Assembly: GCA_001942045.1 (NCBI GenBank)
Contig: MSTD01000008.1
Location: 62,001-126,000 of the forward strand
Length of the DNA: 64,000 nt
Origin: Mycolicibacterium porcinum
Lineage (GTDB): Bacteria > Actinomycetota > Actinomycetes > Mycobacteriales > Mycobacteriaceae
Direction of reading: 5' to 3'
Positions 16,677 to 25,319 of this stretch are shown piece by piece. Position numbers and translations under genes: made by a program. Below the pieces are notes generated by a model. The model saw only the letters and a list, made by a program, of their open reading frames with translations, was not told where the DNA came from and made no database searches. How positions within the stretch are numbered: the first letter of the stretch is position 1; each line of letters starts with the position of its first letter.

Positions 16677-17456
16677 GTGCTGCCGGTTGAGCGTCATGAG
16701 GCGATCGTCGAGGCGGTAGGCACCGCTCAAGCCGTCAGCACGGACGAACTGGTCCGCCGCCTCGGGGTATCAGCCGAGACCGTGCGCCGCGACCTGGCGT
16801 TTCTCGAAGAACGCGGCGCCCTGCGCCGGGTCCACGGCGGCGCCGCCGCGGTCGCCGACCACCGCCCGATCGAACCGTCGTACTCCGAGCGGACGATGAT
16901 CCGCCATCAGGCGAAAGCCCAGCTGGCCCGGGTGGCCGCAGGACTCCTCGAAAACGGGCAGACCGTGATCATCGACATCGGGACCACGGCCGTCGCCGTG
17001 GCCCAGGCCATCCCCCGCGCGTTCACCGGCACCGTGATCACCCCGTCCCTGCCGGTGGCGGTGGAACTCGCTGACCGCCCGGGAATCGAGCTGCTGCTGG
17101 CCGGCGGACGGGTCCGCGCCGGCGACCTGGCCTGCTCGAACGCACACACCAAGGCCTTCTTCAGCGACATCTACGCCGATATCGCCCTGCTCGGGTCCGG
17201 CGGGGTGGACGCGGCAGCCGGTCTCACCGACTTCCACCTCGACGAGATCGACGTCCGCCGAACGATCATCGCCAACAGCGCGCGCAGCTACATCCTGGCC
17301 GACTCCTCCAAGCTCGGGCAGGTGGCGCCGTACCGAGTGTGTGATCTGAGCGCCGTCAACGGACTGATCACTGACCAGAACACCGACCCGGCCGTGGCCG
17401 CGGCACTCGAGGAGACGGGAGGTGTGGTCATGCCGGCGCGGCCGGCAAGCGCCTGA
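16677..17456 (+). CDS. DeoR/GlpR-family transcriptional regulator
   Basis: Regulator of 259 residues: N-terminal HTH with the family start MLPVERHEAIVEAV and VSAETVRRDLAFLEERG, then a sugar-phosphate sensing domain with DIGTTAVAVA and the LADSSKLGQ motif. DeoR proteins of this type are released from DNA by phosphorylated sugars or polyols. It precedes the permease/FGGY-kinase/flavoprotein operon on the same strand, so the kinase product is the obvious candidate inducer. The GTG start has no Shine-Dalgarno; leaderless initiation is possible. A strong hairpin follows the gene. Confidence 0.85.
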   Translation: MLPVERHEAIVEAVGTAQAVSTDELVRRLGVSAETVRRDLAFLEERGALRRVHGGAAAVADHRPIEPSYSERTMIRHQAKAQLARVAAGLLENGQTVIIDIGTTAVAVAQAIPRAFTGTVITPSLPVAVELADRPGIELLLAGGRVRAGDLACSNAHTKAFFSDIYADIALLGSGGVDAAAGLTDFHLDEIDVRRTIIANSARSYILADSSKLGQVAPYRVCDLSAVNGLITDQNTDPAVAAALEETGGVVMPARPASA

Positions 17457-17463
17457 AACGGGT

Positions 17464-17489
17464 GCGGGCGACGTTGCAGCGTCGCCCGC
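17464..17489 (+). terminator. Hairpin between the DeoR gene and the permease operon
   Basis: GCGGGCGACG, loop TTGCAG, CGTCGCCCGC: a perfect 10-base stem beginning 7 bases after the DeoR stop. There is no U-tract. It could terminate the DeoR transcript or attenuate read-through into the permease operon. It also argues against the GTG at 17462 as the permease start, because that codon abuts the stem. Confidence 0.5.
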
Positions 17490-17542
17490 GGACCGAGCAA
17501 TTCCTTCGCGAAACAGTCAATTCCCCTCAGAAAGCCCGATCA

Positions 17543-19030
17543 GTGACAAATTCTTCCACATCGCCATACGGCTACACCGAAACCCTGGAACGCGGCACCG
17601 GCAAATTCGCGTCGTTCGCCGTGGCCTTCGCGTTCGTCTCGATCGCCACCGGGATCTTCACCACCTACGGCAGCGTCCTCAACAGCTCGGGCCCGCTGGG
17701 CATCTGGACCTGGCCGTTCGTCATCGTCGGCCAGGTCGCGGTCGCGCTCCTGCTTGGCTCGCTGGCCGCCCGCATCCCGGTCACCGGCTACGCCTACCAG
17801 TGGGTGTCACGGCTGGCCAATCCGATCCTCGGCTGGATCACCGGCTGGATCTCGTTCACCTTCCTCGCGATCGTCGTGGTCGCAGTGGATTACACCGTGG
17901 CCGCCACCGTGGTGCCCGCACTGTTCGACTTCACCGGAACCGCGCTGACGTCATTCGAGATCACCGCCGCGGTGCTGTTCCTGCAGGCATTGCTCGTCGG
18001 GCTGTCCACCAAGTGGACCGAGCGGGTCAACAACTTCGCGGTCACCGCGGAGCTGATCGGCATGGTCGCCCTCGTGGTCCTGCTGTTCATCGTCGGCGTC
18101 ATCGCGCACAAGCTGTCGGTCGGAAACCTGTTCTCCCGCGGCGACATCCCGGCCGAGGGGTACTGGAGCTTCGGCACCGCCACCTCGGTGGGACCGTGGA
18201 TGCTCGGCTTCCTGCTCGGCGCCTTCACCATCGTCGGCTTCGAGTCCGCCGCCAACCTGGCCGAGGAAACCAAGAAGCCCGAAATCGTTGTGCCACGCGC
18301 CATGTGGCAGGCAGTGCTGGCCTCCGGCATCCTGGGCTTCCTGTTCCTGCTGGTGGTCACCGCCGCCGTCAACGACCCGACCACGCTGGCCCAGTCGGGC
18401 ACCCCGATCGCCGACGTGATCCGCGACATTCTCGGCTCCTTCGTCGGCACCGCACTGCTCGTGCTGGTGGCCATCGCGATCTTCGCCTGCGGACTGGTGA
18501 TCCTGATGAGCGGCGTGCGGCTGGTCTGGGCGATGTCGCGCGATCAGCGCTTCCCGGGGTGGCAGGTGCTGCACAAGGTTTCGCCTCGGTTCCGCACCCC
18601 GGCCAACGCCACCGTGTTCATGGCAGCCACTTCGGCGGTGATCCTGGGGATCTTCTCGACCAGCACCGATGCGCTGTTCAAGCTGTTCTCGGCGGCCACC
18701 CTGCTGCCCGCCTCGATCTACGCCATCACCATCGTGCTCTACATCGCGACCCGCAAGAAGCTGCCCGCCAGCGCAGGATTCAGCCTGGGCCGCTGGGAGA
18801 TTCCGGTGCTGGTGGTCGCAGTGGTCTGGCTGGTGTTCGAGCTCGCCCTGTTCCGCGACGCGTCCTTCAAGGATCCATGGCTCTACGTTCTGGCCATGGT
18901 CGCGATCGGCGCGGTGTACCTCGGCTACCTGCTGGTCACCCGAGGCAAAGATGGTCTCAAGATGCCCGAGATGGCCTCGATCGACGCTGAACTCGATGAG
19001 GTCGCAGGCACCGAGGAAACTGTGAAATGA
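17543..19030 (+). CDS. APC-superfamily amino acid/amine permease
   Basis: Integral membrane transporter of about 495 residues with roughly 12 hydrophobic segments. The N-terminal GTGKFASFAVAFAFVSIATGIFTTYG region in the first helix and the FESAANLAEETKKPEIVVPRAM loop, described here by position (about residues 40-66 and 233-254 of the longer frame), are typical of the amino acid-polyamine-organocation superfamily, GABA/choline-permease-like. GTG 17543 (TNSSTSPYGYTETLERG) is preferred to GTG 17462, which lies against a hairpin. The gene overlaps the kinase by ATGA. An amine permease instead of a glycerol channel upstream of a glycerol-kinase-like gene is the odd feature of this operon. Confidence 0.83.
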   Translation: MTNSSTSPYGYTETLERGTGKFASFAVAFAFVSIATGIFTTYGSVLNSSGPLGIWTWPFVIVGQVAVALLLGSLAARIPVTGYAYQWVSRLANPILGWITGWISFTFLAIVVVAVDYTVAATVVPALFDFTGTALTSFEITAAVLFLQALLVGLSTKWTERVNNFAVTAELIGMVALVVLLFIVGVIAHKLSVGNLFSRGDIPAEGYWSFGTATSVGPWMLGFLLGAFTIVGFESAANLAEETKKPEIVVPRAMWQAVLASGILGFLFLLVVTAAVNDPTTLAQSGTPIADVIRDILGSFVGTALLVLVAIAIFACGLVILMSGVRLVWAMSRDQRFPGWQVLHKVSPRFRTPANATVFMAATSAVILGIFSTSTDALFKLFSAATLLPASIYAITIVLYIATRKKLPASAGFSLGRWEIPVLVVAVVWLVFELALFRDASFKDPWLYVLAMVAIGAVYLGYLLVTRGKDGLKMPEMASIDAELDEVAGTEETVK

Positions 19031-20451
19031 CCGTACTGGCCATCGACCAAGGCACCTCGGGGACCAAGGCGATCGTCGTCGACCCCGAACAGGGTGTGGT
19101 CGGGTTGGCCGAGGTTCCGGTGCACCCGCGTTACCTCGACGGCGGCGGCGTCGAGCAGGACCCGGCAGAGCTGCTGGAGTCCGTGCTCGGCGCCGGCCGC
19201 GCCGCCCTTGAACAGGCCGCTCGGCCGGTGGAGGCGGTGTCGCTGGCGAATCAGGGCGAGACCGTGCTGGCCTGGGATCCGGCGACCGGCAAGCCGCTGA
19301 CCCAGGCCCTGGTTTGGCAGGATCGCCGGGCCGAAGCCCTGTGCGCAGAGCTCGGCGCGCATGCCGAGATGATCGCCGCCCGAACAGGATTGGTGCTCGA
19401 CCCGTACTTCTCGGCACCGAAGATGGCATGGCTGCGCCGCCATGTCGAGTCGACCGGCGTCGTGACGACCTCGGATACCTGGCTGCTGCACCAGCTCACC
19501 GGTGAGTTCGTCACCGATGCCTCGACGGCCAGCCGGTCGGCCGCCGTGGACCTCGGCACCCACGACTGGAGTCCCGACCTGTTGGCGCTGTTCGGCCTGG
19601 ACGGCGAACGTCTGCCACGGATCGCGGCGAATGACGAGATCGTCGGCACCACATCGGCGTTCGGGCCCGACGTCCCGGTCGGTGGGATCGTGGTGGACCA
19701 GCAGGCCGCGCTGTTGGCTGAGGCGTGCCTCGAATCCGGCATGGCCAAGTGCACTTTCGGTACCGGCGCCTTCCTGCTGTCGAACACCGGGACCACCCCG
19801 GTGCGTTCGACCACGGGCCTGACGTCGTCGGTGGCCTGGCGGGTCGGCGGCGTCGATTCGTTCTGCATCGACGGCCAGGTCTACACCGCGGCGTCGGCCG
19901 TCAAATGGCTGACCTCGCTCGGTGTGATCAGCGGTGCCGCCGAGATGGACGCGATCGCCGAAGCCGACAACGCCGGTGTGCTGTGCGTGCCCGCGCTAGC
20001 CGGCCTGGCCGCGCCGTGGTGGAAATCCCAAGCCACCGCGACGATCTCGGGGATGACCCTGTCGACCGGGCGCGGACATATCGTGTTGGCGGTCCTCCAG
20101 GGCATCGCCGCGCAGGTCGCCGAGCTGGTCTCGGCGATCGACGCCGACGCAGCGCCGTTGACCCGGCTGCGCGCCGACGGCGGGCTCACCCAGTCCACTG
20201 TGCTGATGCAGGCCTGCGCCGACGTCCTGCAAGTGCCCGTCGACGTCTATCCCTCGGCGCATGCCACCGCACTGGGCGCCGCCGCGCTGGCCCGGCTCAG
20301 CCTGGCGCCCGACAAATCGGTGTCCGACGTCGTCGCGGACTGGACGCCCTCGGCGCGTTACGAACCCCGGTGGAGCCCGGTACGCGCCGCCGAATTCCGT
20401 TCGGCCTGGCGCGAACTGGCCGAGACCACGTACAAACAGGAGATTTCATGA
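19027..20451 (+). CDS. FGGY-family kinase, glycerol-kinase-like
   Basis: Sugar/polyol kinase of 474 residues with the two actin-like ATPase domains: phosphate-1 motif AIDQGTSGTKAI at the N-terminus, LVWQDRR, DASTASRSAAVDL, and the adenosine region FGTGAFLLSNTG followed by LRADGGLTQS. The overall organisation is that of glycerol kinases, which phosphorylate the terminal hydroxyl of glycerol. The specific substrate cannot be read. ATGA overlaps join it to the permease and to the GlpA-like gene, making permease, kinase and dehydrogenase one pathway unit. Confidence 0.85.
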   Translation: MTVLAIDQGTSGTKAIVVDPEQGVVGLAEVPVHPRYLDGGGVEQDPAELLESVLGAGRAALEQAARPVEAVSLANQGETVLAWDPATGKPLTQALVWQDRRAEALCAELGAHAEMIAARTGLVLDPYFSAPKMAWLRRHVESTGVVTTSDTWLLHQLTGEFVTDASTASRSAAVDLGTHDWSPDLLALFGLDGERLPRIAANDEIVGTTSAFGPDVPVGGIVVDQQAALLAEACLESGMAKCTFGTGAFLLSNTGTTPVRSTTGLTSSVAWRVGGVDSFCIDGQVYTAASAVKWLTSLGVISGAAEMDAIAEADNAGVLCVPALAGLAAPWWKSQATATISGMTLSTGRGHIVLAVLQGIAAQVAELVSAIDADAAPLTRLRADGGLTQSTVLMQACADVLQVPVDVYPSAHATALGAAALARLSLAPDKSVSDVVADWTPSARYEPRWSPVRAAEFRSAWRELAETTYKQEIS

Positions 20452-21848
20452 ACACCCCGACCTCCGACGTGTTCGACGTCGTGGTCATCGGCGCCGGCAT
20501 CGTCGGCTCGGCCATCGCCCGCGAGCTGTGCGGCCACCAACTGTCGGTCGCCCTGCTCGAAGCCCGCGACGACGTCGGCGACGGCACCAGCAAGGCCAAC
20601 ACCGCGATCCTGCACACCGGATTCGACGCCAAGCCAGGAACGCTGGAATCCACCATGGTCAGCCGCGGTTATCAGCTGCTGTCCGACTACGCGGCCCGCA
20701 CCGGCATCCCCGTCGAGCACACCGGCGCGATCCTGGTGGCCTGGGACGACGAACAACTTGACGCCCTACCGGGTTTGAAGGAGAAGGCCGAGGCCAACGG
20801 GTATCACCGGTGCGAGCTCGTCGATTCCACGGCCGTCTACGCCGCGGTCCCCGCTCTGGGGCCGGGCGCACTCGGTGGGCTCACTGTGCCCGACGAATCC
20901 ATCATCTGCACCTGGACGGTGAACCTCGCGCTGGCCACCGACGCCGTCAACCGCGGCGCCACCCTGCTGACCGATCACCGGGTGGAACGCGTCGAGATTG
21001 GTGACGCGGTCACCACACTGCACACGTCCGCCGGCGCGGTGCGCACCCGGTGGGTGGTCAATGCGGCCGGCCTGGGAGCCGACGTCATCGACAACCTGTT
21101 CGGCTACTCGCGTTTCACCGTGACCCCGCGCCGCGGCGAGCTGATCGTCTACGACAAGCTGGCTCGGCCACTGGTCGACAAGATCGTGCTGCCGGTTCCG
21201 ACATCGCGGGGCAAGGGTGTTCTGGTCAGCCCCACCATCTATGGCAACGTCATGCTCGGCCCGACTTCCGAGGACCTCACCGACCGCACTGCCACCGGTA
21301 CCTCCGAGAGTGGATTCGAGTTCCTCCTGGAAAAGGGTCGCGCGTTGATGCCCCGGCTGTTGACCGAGGAGGTCACCGCGACCTATGCGGGACTGCGCGC
21401 CGCGATCGACCACGGCGATTACCTGATCGAGGCCGATCCGGCGCAGCATTACCTTCTGGTCGGCGGGATCCGCTCCACCGGCCTGACCGCGGGCATGGCC
21501 ATTGCCGAATACGCCCGCGATCAACTGATCGCGGCCGGCCTTCAGCTGAGCCCGGCCGACGAACTGCCGGACCCGCCACAGATGCCCAACCTCGGCGAGG
21601 CATTCCCCCGCCCCTATCAGCAGGCCGAGAAGATCGCCGCCGACCCCGCCTACGGCCGGATCGTGTGCTTCTGCGAACGCGTCACCGAAGGCGAACTGCG
21701 CGATGCCTGTCATTCCGTCATCCCACCCACCGCCCTGGAAGGCCTGCGCCGACGTACCCGTGTGATGAACGGCCGCTGCCAGGCCTTCTTCTGCGGCGCC
21801 GAGGTGCAGGGAATCTTCGAGCGGGAATCTCAGGAGAACCACCAGTGA
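20448..21848 (+). CDS. GlpA-like FAD oxidoreductase with BFD-type [2Fe-2S] domain
   Basis: Flavoprotein of 466 residues. A Rossmann FAD site VVVIGAGIVGSAIARE leads a D-amino-acid-oxidase-like fold. The C-terminal 60-70 residues carry a BFD-like iron-sulfur domain with CFCERVTEGEL and later MNGRCQAFFC cysteines. This architecture is that of the catalytic subunit of anaerobic glycerol-3-phosphate dehydrogenase (GlpA), although it is shorter than E. coli GlpA. With the kinase upstream it should oxidise a phosphorylated polyol. The electron acceptor may be the flavoprotein encoded next. The start was set by the ATGA overlap with the kinase. Confidence 0.83.
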   Translation: MNTPTSDVFDVVVIGAGIVGSAIARELCGHQLSVALLEARDDVGDGTSKANTAILHTGFDAKPGTLESTMVSRGYQLLSDYAARTGIPVEHTGAILVAWDDEQLDALPGLKEKAEANGYHRCELVDSTAVYAAVPALGPGALGGLTVPDESIICTWTVNLALATDAVNRGATLLTDHRVERVEIGDAVTTLHTSAGAVRTRWVVNAAGLGADVIDNLFGYSRFTVTPRRGELIVYDKLARPLVDKIVLPVPTSRGKGVLVSPTIYGNVMLGPTSEDLTDRTATGTSESGFEFLLEKGRALMPRLLTEEVTATYAGLRAAIDHGDYLIEADPAQHYLLVGGIRSTGLTAGMAIAEYARDQLIAAGLQLSPADELPDPPQMPNLGEAFPRPYQQAEKIAADPAYGRIVCFCERVTEGELRDACHSVIPPTALEGLRRRTRVMNGRCQAFFCGAEVQGIFERESQENHQ

Positions 21849-23083
21849 GTACCTACGACGTCGCGATCATCGGCGGCGGGCCCGCGGGCCTGACCGCCGC
21901 AGCCGAACTGGCCGGCAGTACCGGGCTGAATGTGGTTGTGCTGGAACGCGAATCCGAGGCTGGAGGTATTCCACGGCATAGCGACCACCCAGGCTACGGC
22001 ATCCGGGACATGAAGACGTTCATCAGCGGGCCGGCATATGCACGACGCCTGGTCCGCGAGGCCACCGCCGCCGGGGCCGAGATCCGCACCTCCACCATGG
22101 TCACCGGCTGGGCCGGCGACAGATCTCTGGAAGTCACCTCACCGTCGGGCCGCGAAATCCTCGACGCACGCGCCGTCATCCTGGCCACCGGCGCCCGCGA
22201 ACGGGCCCGCCCGGCCCGGATGATCCCGGGTGACCGGCCCGCCGGGGTCTACACCACCGGCCAACTGCAGAACACCGTGCACCTTCAGCACCGCAGCGTC
22301 GGCAGGCGCGCCGTCGTGGTGGGCGCCGAACTGGTCAGCTACTCGGCGGTGCTCACCCTCAAACACGCCGGATGCGAAACCGTCCTGATGACAAGCGAAT
22401 ACCCGTCGCCCGAGTCGTACGCGGTATTCAACATCGCCGGCCGCACCCCGTTGATGGGCGTCGACATCGCCACCACGACTCGGGTGACCCGCATCATCGG
22501 CAAGGGCGTCGTCGTCGGCGTCGAAGTCGAGAACACCCGCACCGGACAGCGCCGCATCGTGGCCTGCGACACCGTGGTGTTCACCGGGGACTGGATTCCC
22601 GACCACGAACTGGCCCGCTCGGCCGGGCTCGACATGGACCCCAAGAGCCTGGGGCCCGTCGTGGACACCGCGCTACGGACCAGCCGGGACGGCGTGTTCG
22701 CGATCGGCAATCTGCTGCACCCGGTGGACACCGCCGACATCGCCGCGCTCGACGGCCGCCACGTGGCCGCCCAGGTGCGCCGCTACCTGAACGGCACACC
22801 CACCCCGGACGGCGCGGTCCGCATCGAGGCCGCGGCACCGCTGCGCTGGGTCGCCCCCGGCCTGGTGCGGCCCGGTGACCCCGCGCCGGCCCGGAACCGC
22901 CTGCTGCTGTGGACCGACACCCTGGTGCGGATCCCGAAAGTGGTTGCCCGCCAGGATGGCAAGGTCATCGGTCGCAAATCCCTGCCGTGGCCGGCCTCAC
23001 CGGGCCGGGTGTTCCGGGTGCCGTCGAGCATCCTCGATGCCGTGGACCACCGCGGCGGTCCGGTCAGCCTTTCGCTGGGGTGA
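21845..23083 (+). CDS. NAD(P)/FAD-dependent oxidoreductase, partner of the GlpA-like protein
   Basis: Flavoprotein of 412 residues with VAIIGGGPAGLTAAAEL at the N-terminus, ATGARERARPARMIPG, a second dinucleotide-binding region around RRAVVVGAELVS and the closing FAIGNLLHPVDTADIAALDG motif. It resembles the pyridine-nucleotide/FAD subunits found beside GlpA-like proteins and in opine or HcnB-type oxidases. Bacterial versions of this pair often include a small Fe-S protein as a third component; none is seen here. It starts by GTGA overlap and its end overlaps the convergent P450 gene by 20 bases. Confidence 0.8.
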   Translation: MSTYDVAIIGGGPAGLTAAAELAGSTGLNVVVLERESEAGGIPRHSDHPGYGIRDMKTFISGPAYARRLVREATAAGAEIRTSTMVTGWAGDRSLEVTSPSGREILDARAVILATGARERARPARMIPGDRPAGVYTTGQLQNTVHLQHRSVGRRAVVVGAELVSYSAVLTLKHAGCETVLMTSEYPSPESYAVFNIAGRTPLMGVDIATTTRVTRIIGKGVVVGVEVENTRTGQRRIVACDTVVFTGDWIPDHELARSAGLDMDPKSLGPVVDTALRTSRDGVFAIGNLLHPVDTADIAALDGRHVAAQVRRYLNGTPTPDGAVRIEAAAPLRWVAPGLVRPGDPAPARNRLLLWTDTLVRIPKVVARQDGKVIGRKSLPWPASPGRVFRVPSSILDAVDHRGGPVSLSLG

Positions 23084-24347
23084 ACGTGATGTTCAGCTCG
23101 GTAAGGCCCCGCAGCAGAAACGTCGGCTCATACGTGTAGTTCCGCGCTCCGGCCGGACCGTGGGCAGATTCGTCGATTCCGATGTCCCGCATGCGGTCCA
23201 GCAGGCGGCGGACGGTGATCTGGCCCTCGACGCGGGCCAGCGGTGCACCGGCGCAAGTGTGGATGCCGCGGCCGAACGCGATGTGCTCGCGGACGTTCTT
23301 GCGATCCGGCCGGAACTCGTGCGGATCGTCGAACTTGCGGGGATCGCGGTTGGCCGCGCCGAGGCACAGCATCACGATGGTCCCCGCCTGCAGCGGTACG
23401 CCGCCGAGTGTGGTGCTCTTGCGGACGAGCCGGAAGTCGACCTTCGTCGGAGAATGCATCCGTAGCGCTTCCTCGATGAAAGTCGGTATACCGTCCGGGT
23501 TTTCGCGCAACGTCTGCTGAAACTCCGGGTAGTCGCCCAACACCTGGACGGCGGCGGTGAGCAGCTTGGTGACGGTCTCCTGGCCGGCGGCGAACAGGAA
23601 TGTCGCCGGCTTGACCACCTCCAGGAGCTCCGGCGTCGAGCCGTCGGGATAAGTGGCGGTGGCCATGCCGGAGAGCACGTCACCGCGCGGCTCGCGCCGG
23701 CGCTCCGCGAGATATCCGGCGAACTTGTCGTCCAGGTACTGCAGTGGGTCCAGCCCCACCGGCTCGCCGTCGAGCGCGCCGACCCGGTTGCCCTCCGGCC
23801 GCTCGGCGCCCAGCGCGGCAAGGAATTCGGGGCGGTCCTCCTCAGGAACACCCAGCAGGTCGATGATCGCGGAGGTGGCGAACGGCTTGGCGTACTCCGA
23901 CAGGAACTCGCATCTGCCGTTGTCGAGGAACCGGTCGAGCTGGCGGTCGACCAGCTGCCACATGTAGTCCTCGTTCTCCTTGAGCCGGCGCGGCGTCAGC
24001 AGCTTGCTCAGCAGCGAGCGGGCCCGCTCATGCTGCGGCGGGTCCATCACCACCATGTGCTCGTGGATCGGGAACAAGTGGCGGTGTGCCTCGATCTGCT
24101 CGCTGATGTCATCGCCCTCGGGCACGAAGGGCAGCGGCGGGAACAGGCCGCCGATCGCGTTCACCGCAGAGAACGAGCCGTGGTCTTTGAAGGCGGCCAT
24201 CACTTCCTGATAGCCCGTCACGGCGACCACGCCGTGGTGCGGTTCGGCGAAGACCGGCCCATTACTGCGCAGGTACTCGTAATAGTCGTACGGGTCCTGG
24301 GCGACCGCCGGGTCGGCGAAGTAGTCGACGGAGGCGAGATCGGTCAT
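23064..24347 (-). CDS. Cytochrome P450
   Basis: Soluble bacterial P450 of 427 residues. The heme-binding motif is FGRGIHTCAGAPLAR with the axial cysteine at about residue 364, the I-helix is FLFAAGQETVTKLL, and the K-helix ExxR is in EEALRMH. The ferredoxin encoded 3 bases upstream is its likely electron donor; the reductase would be elsewhere. A TetR gene and a mycofactocin-type SDR follow on the other side of the shared palindrome. Substrate unknown; hydroxylation of a hydrophobic alcohol or terpenoid followed by SDR oxidation would fit. Confidence 0.88.
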   Translation of the reverse strand: MTDLASVDYFADPAVAQDPYDYYEYLRSNGPVFAEPHHGVVAVTGYQEVMAAFKDHGSFSAVNAIGGLFPPLPFVPEGDDISEQIEAHRHLFPIHEHMVVMDPPQHERARSLLSKLLTPRRLKENEDYMWQLVDRQLDRFLDNGRCEFLSEYAKPFATSAIIDLLGVPEEDRPEFLAALGAERPEGNRVGALDGEPVGLDPLQYLDDKFAGYLAERRREPRGDVLSGMATATYPDGSTPELLEVVKPATFLFAAGQETVTKLLTAAVQVLGDYPEFQQTLRENPDGIPTFIEEALRMHSPTKVDFRLVRKSTTLGGVPLQAGTIVMLCLGAANRDPRKFDDPHEFRPDRKNVREHIAFGRGIHTCAGAPLARVEGQITVRRLLDRMRDIGIDESAHGPAGARNYTYEPTFLLRGLTELNITFTPAKG

Positions 24348-24350
24348 GGC

Positions 24351-24587
24351 TCACTGGCCTTTCGTGCTGGTGTTGAGCAGGCTGATCGCCTGGCGCGGGC
24401 AGGCGTCGACGGCAGATTTGACGTTGTCCCAGGTACCTTGATCCCACTGCCCGGTCACCGGGGCAGCACTGGCCACCTCGTCGTCGGACAGGTCGAACAC
24501 CTCAGGGGCAAGTTGGATGCACAGGGCATGGCCTTCGCACAGACCGGCGTCCACCCGGACCCGGGTCGTGCTCATGTCGTGGAGCAT
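24351..24587 (-). CDS. [3Fe-4S]-type ferredoxin
   Basis: Small ferredoxin of 78 residues. The cysteines sit in CEGHALC (about residues 17-23) and a late CPRQAI (about 63), the pattern of P450-associated ferredoxins in actinobacteria, where the second cysteine of the first cluster motif is replaced by histidine and a [3Fe-4S] cluster results. ATG 24587 is chosen because GAGGA lies 8 bases upstream; ATG 24575 has no ribosome-binding site. It would pass electrons to the P450 3 bases downstream. Confidence 0.87.
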   Translation of the reverse strand: MLHDMSTTRVRVDAGLCEGHALCIQLAPEVFDLSDDEVASAAPVTGQWDQGTWDNVKSAVDACPRQAISLLNTSTKGQ

Positions 24588-24606
24588 CTGTTTCCTCAGT
24601 TCTAAA

Positions 24607-24624
24607 TTTGATCAGTCGATCAAA
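24607..24624. promoter_or_regulatory. TetR-type operator at the ferredoxin/P450 promoter
   Basis: TTTGATCAGTCGATCAAA is a perfect 7-base inverted repeat with a 4-base spacer, 20 bases upstream of the ferredoxin start. The same 18 bases, plus the following CCGTTA, occur at 26170-26193 before the SDR gene. A regulator encoded between them (24726) is the natural ligand. Confidence 0.7.
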
Positions 24625-24725
24625 CCGTTAGGATGGCTCATGCTTACCACCCCCGGCCTTCGGCGGTCAAGGTTCTCTGCGAGAACGAAATACCTGTTGT
24701 CGGGCAATGATTTTCGGAGGGTGCA

Positions 24726-25319
24726 GTGATGGTGGCAGCACGGGCGGCCAAGGAGAAGGACGCGGGCACCCGCAAGCGGCTGATCGAGGCGACCGCCCAG
24801 GTCATCCGGGACGAGGGCTACGCCGCAGCCACCACCCGGCGCATCGCCGCCGTGGCCGGTGTCCGCTCGGCGCTCGTCTACTACTACTTCGACACCCTCG
24901 ACGACCTGTACATCGCGGTACTGCGCAGCGGCGCCGACGCGGCCCTGGCCCGGCTGCGCGAGGCCATCACCACCGACGATCCGCTCCGGGCCCTGTGGCT
25001 GATCAACTCCGACTCGCGGGTGACCGGGCTGAACACCGAGTTCATGGCGCTGGCCAATCACCGCAAGGCGATCGGCGTCGAACTCAAGACGTACTCCGAG
25101 CGGGTCCGCGACATCGAGGCCACCGCCATGGCCGGCGTCCTCCGCGCCCACGGTGTGGACATGGAGGAGTTCCCGCCGGTGGTGATGTCGATGCTGCTCA
25201 CCCAGTCCGCCCGCAGCCTGTGCAACGAAGAGGCGGTCGGCGTGACCGAGGGCCACGCCGAGTTCCGCGCCTTCGTCGAACGATTCCTGCGCCGGTTCGG
25301 CACCGCGTCCGCTACTTGA
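24726..25319 (+). CDS. TetR-family regulator of the P450/SDR module
   Basis: TetR regulator of 197 residues: helix-turn-helix around EGYAAATTRRIAAVAGVRSA and YYYFDTLDDLY (about residues 29-60). GTG 24726 and ATG 24729 are both possible; GGAGG at 24716-24720 gives the better spacing to ATG 24729. The gene lies between two copies of the same palindrome, one before ferredoxin/P450 and one before the SDR, both transcribed away from it or towards it on the other strand. It probably represses both units. It converges on the SDR gene with an 8-base overlap. Confidence 0.83.
   Translation: MMVAARAAKEKDAGTRKRLIEATAQVIRDEGYAAATTRRIAAVAGVRSALVYYYFDTLDDLYIAVLRSGADAALARLREAITTDDPLRALWLINSDSRVTGLNTEFMALANHRKAIGVELKTYSERVRDIEATAMAGVLRAHGVDMEEFPPVVMSMLLTQSARSLCNEEAVGVTEGHAEFRAFVERFLRRFGTASAT

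Noticed and set aside
17462..17542. N-terminal 27 residues of the permease from GTG 17462
   Set aside because: The codon abuts a perfect 10-base hairpin after the DeoR gene and the added residues (MRATLQRRPRTEQFLRETVN) are not permease-like.
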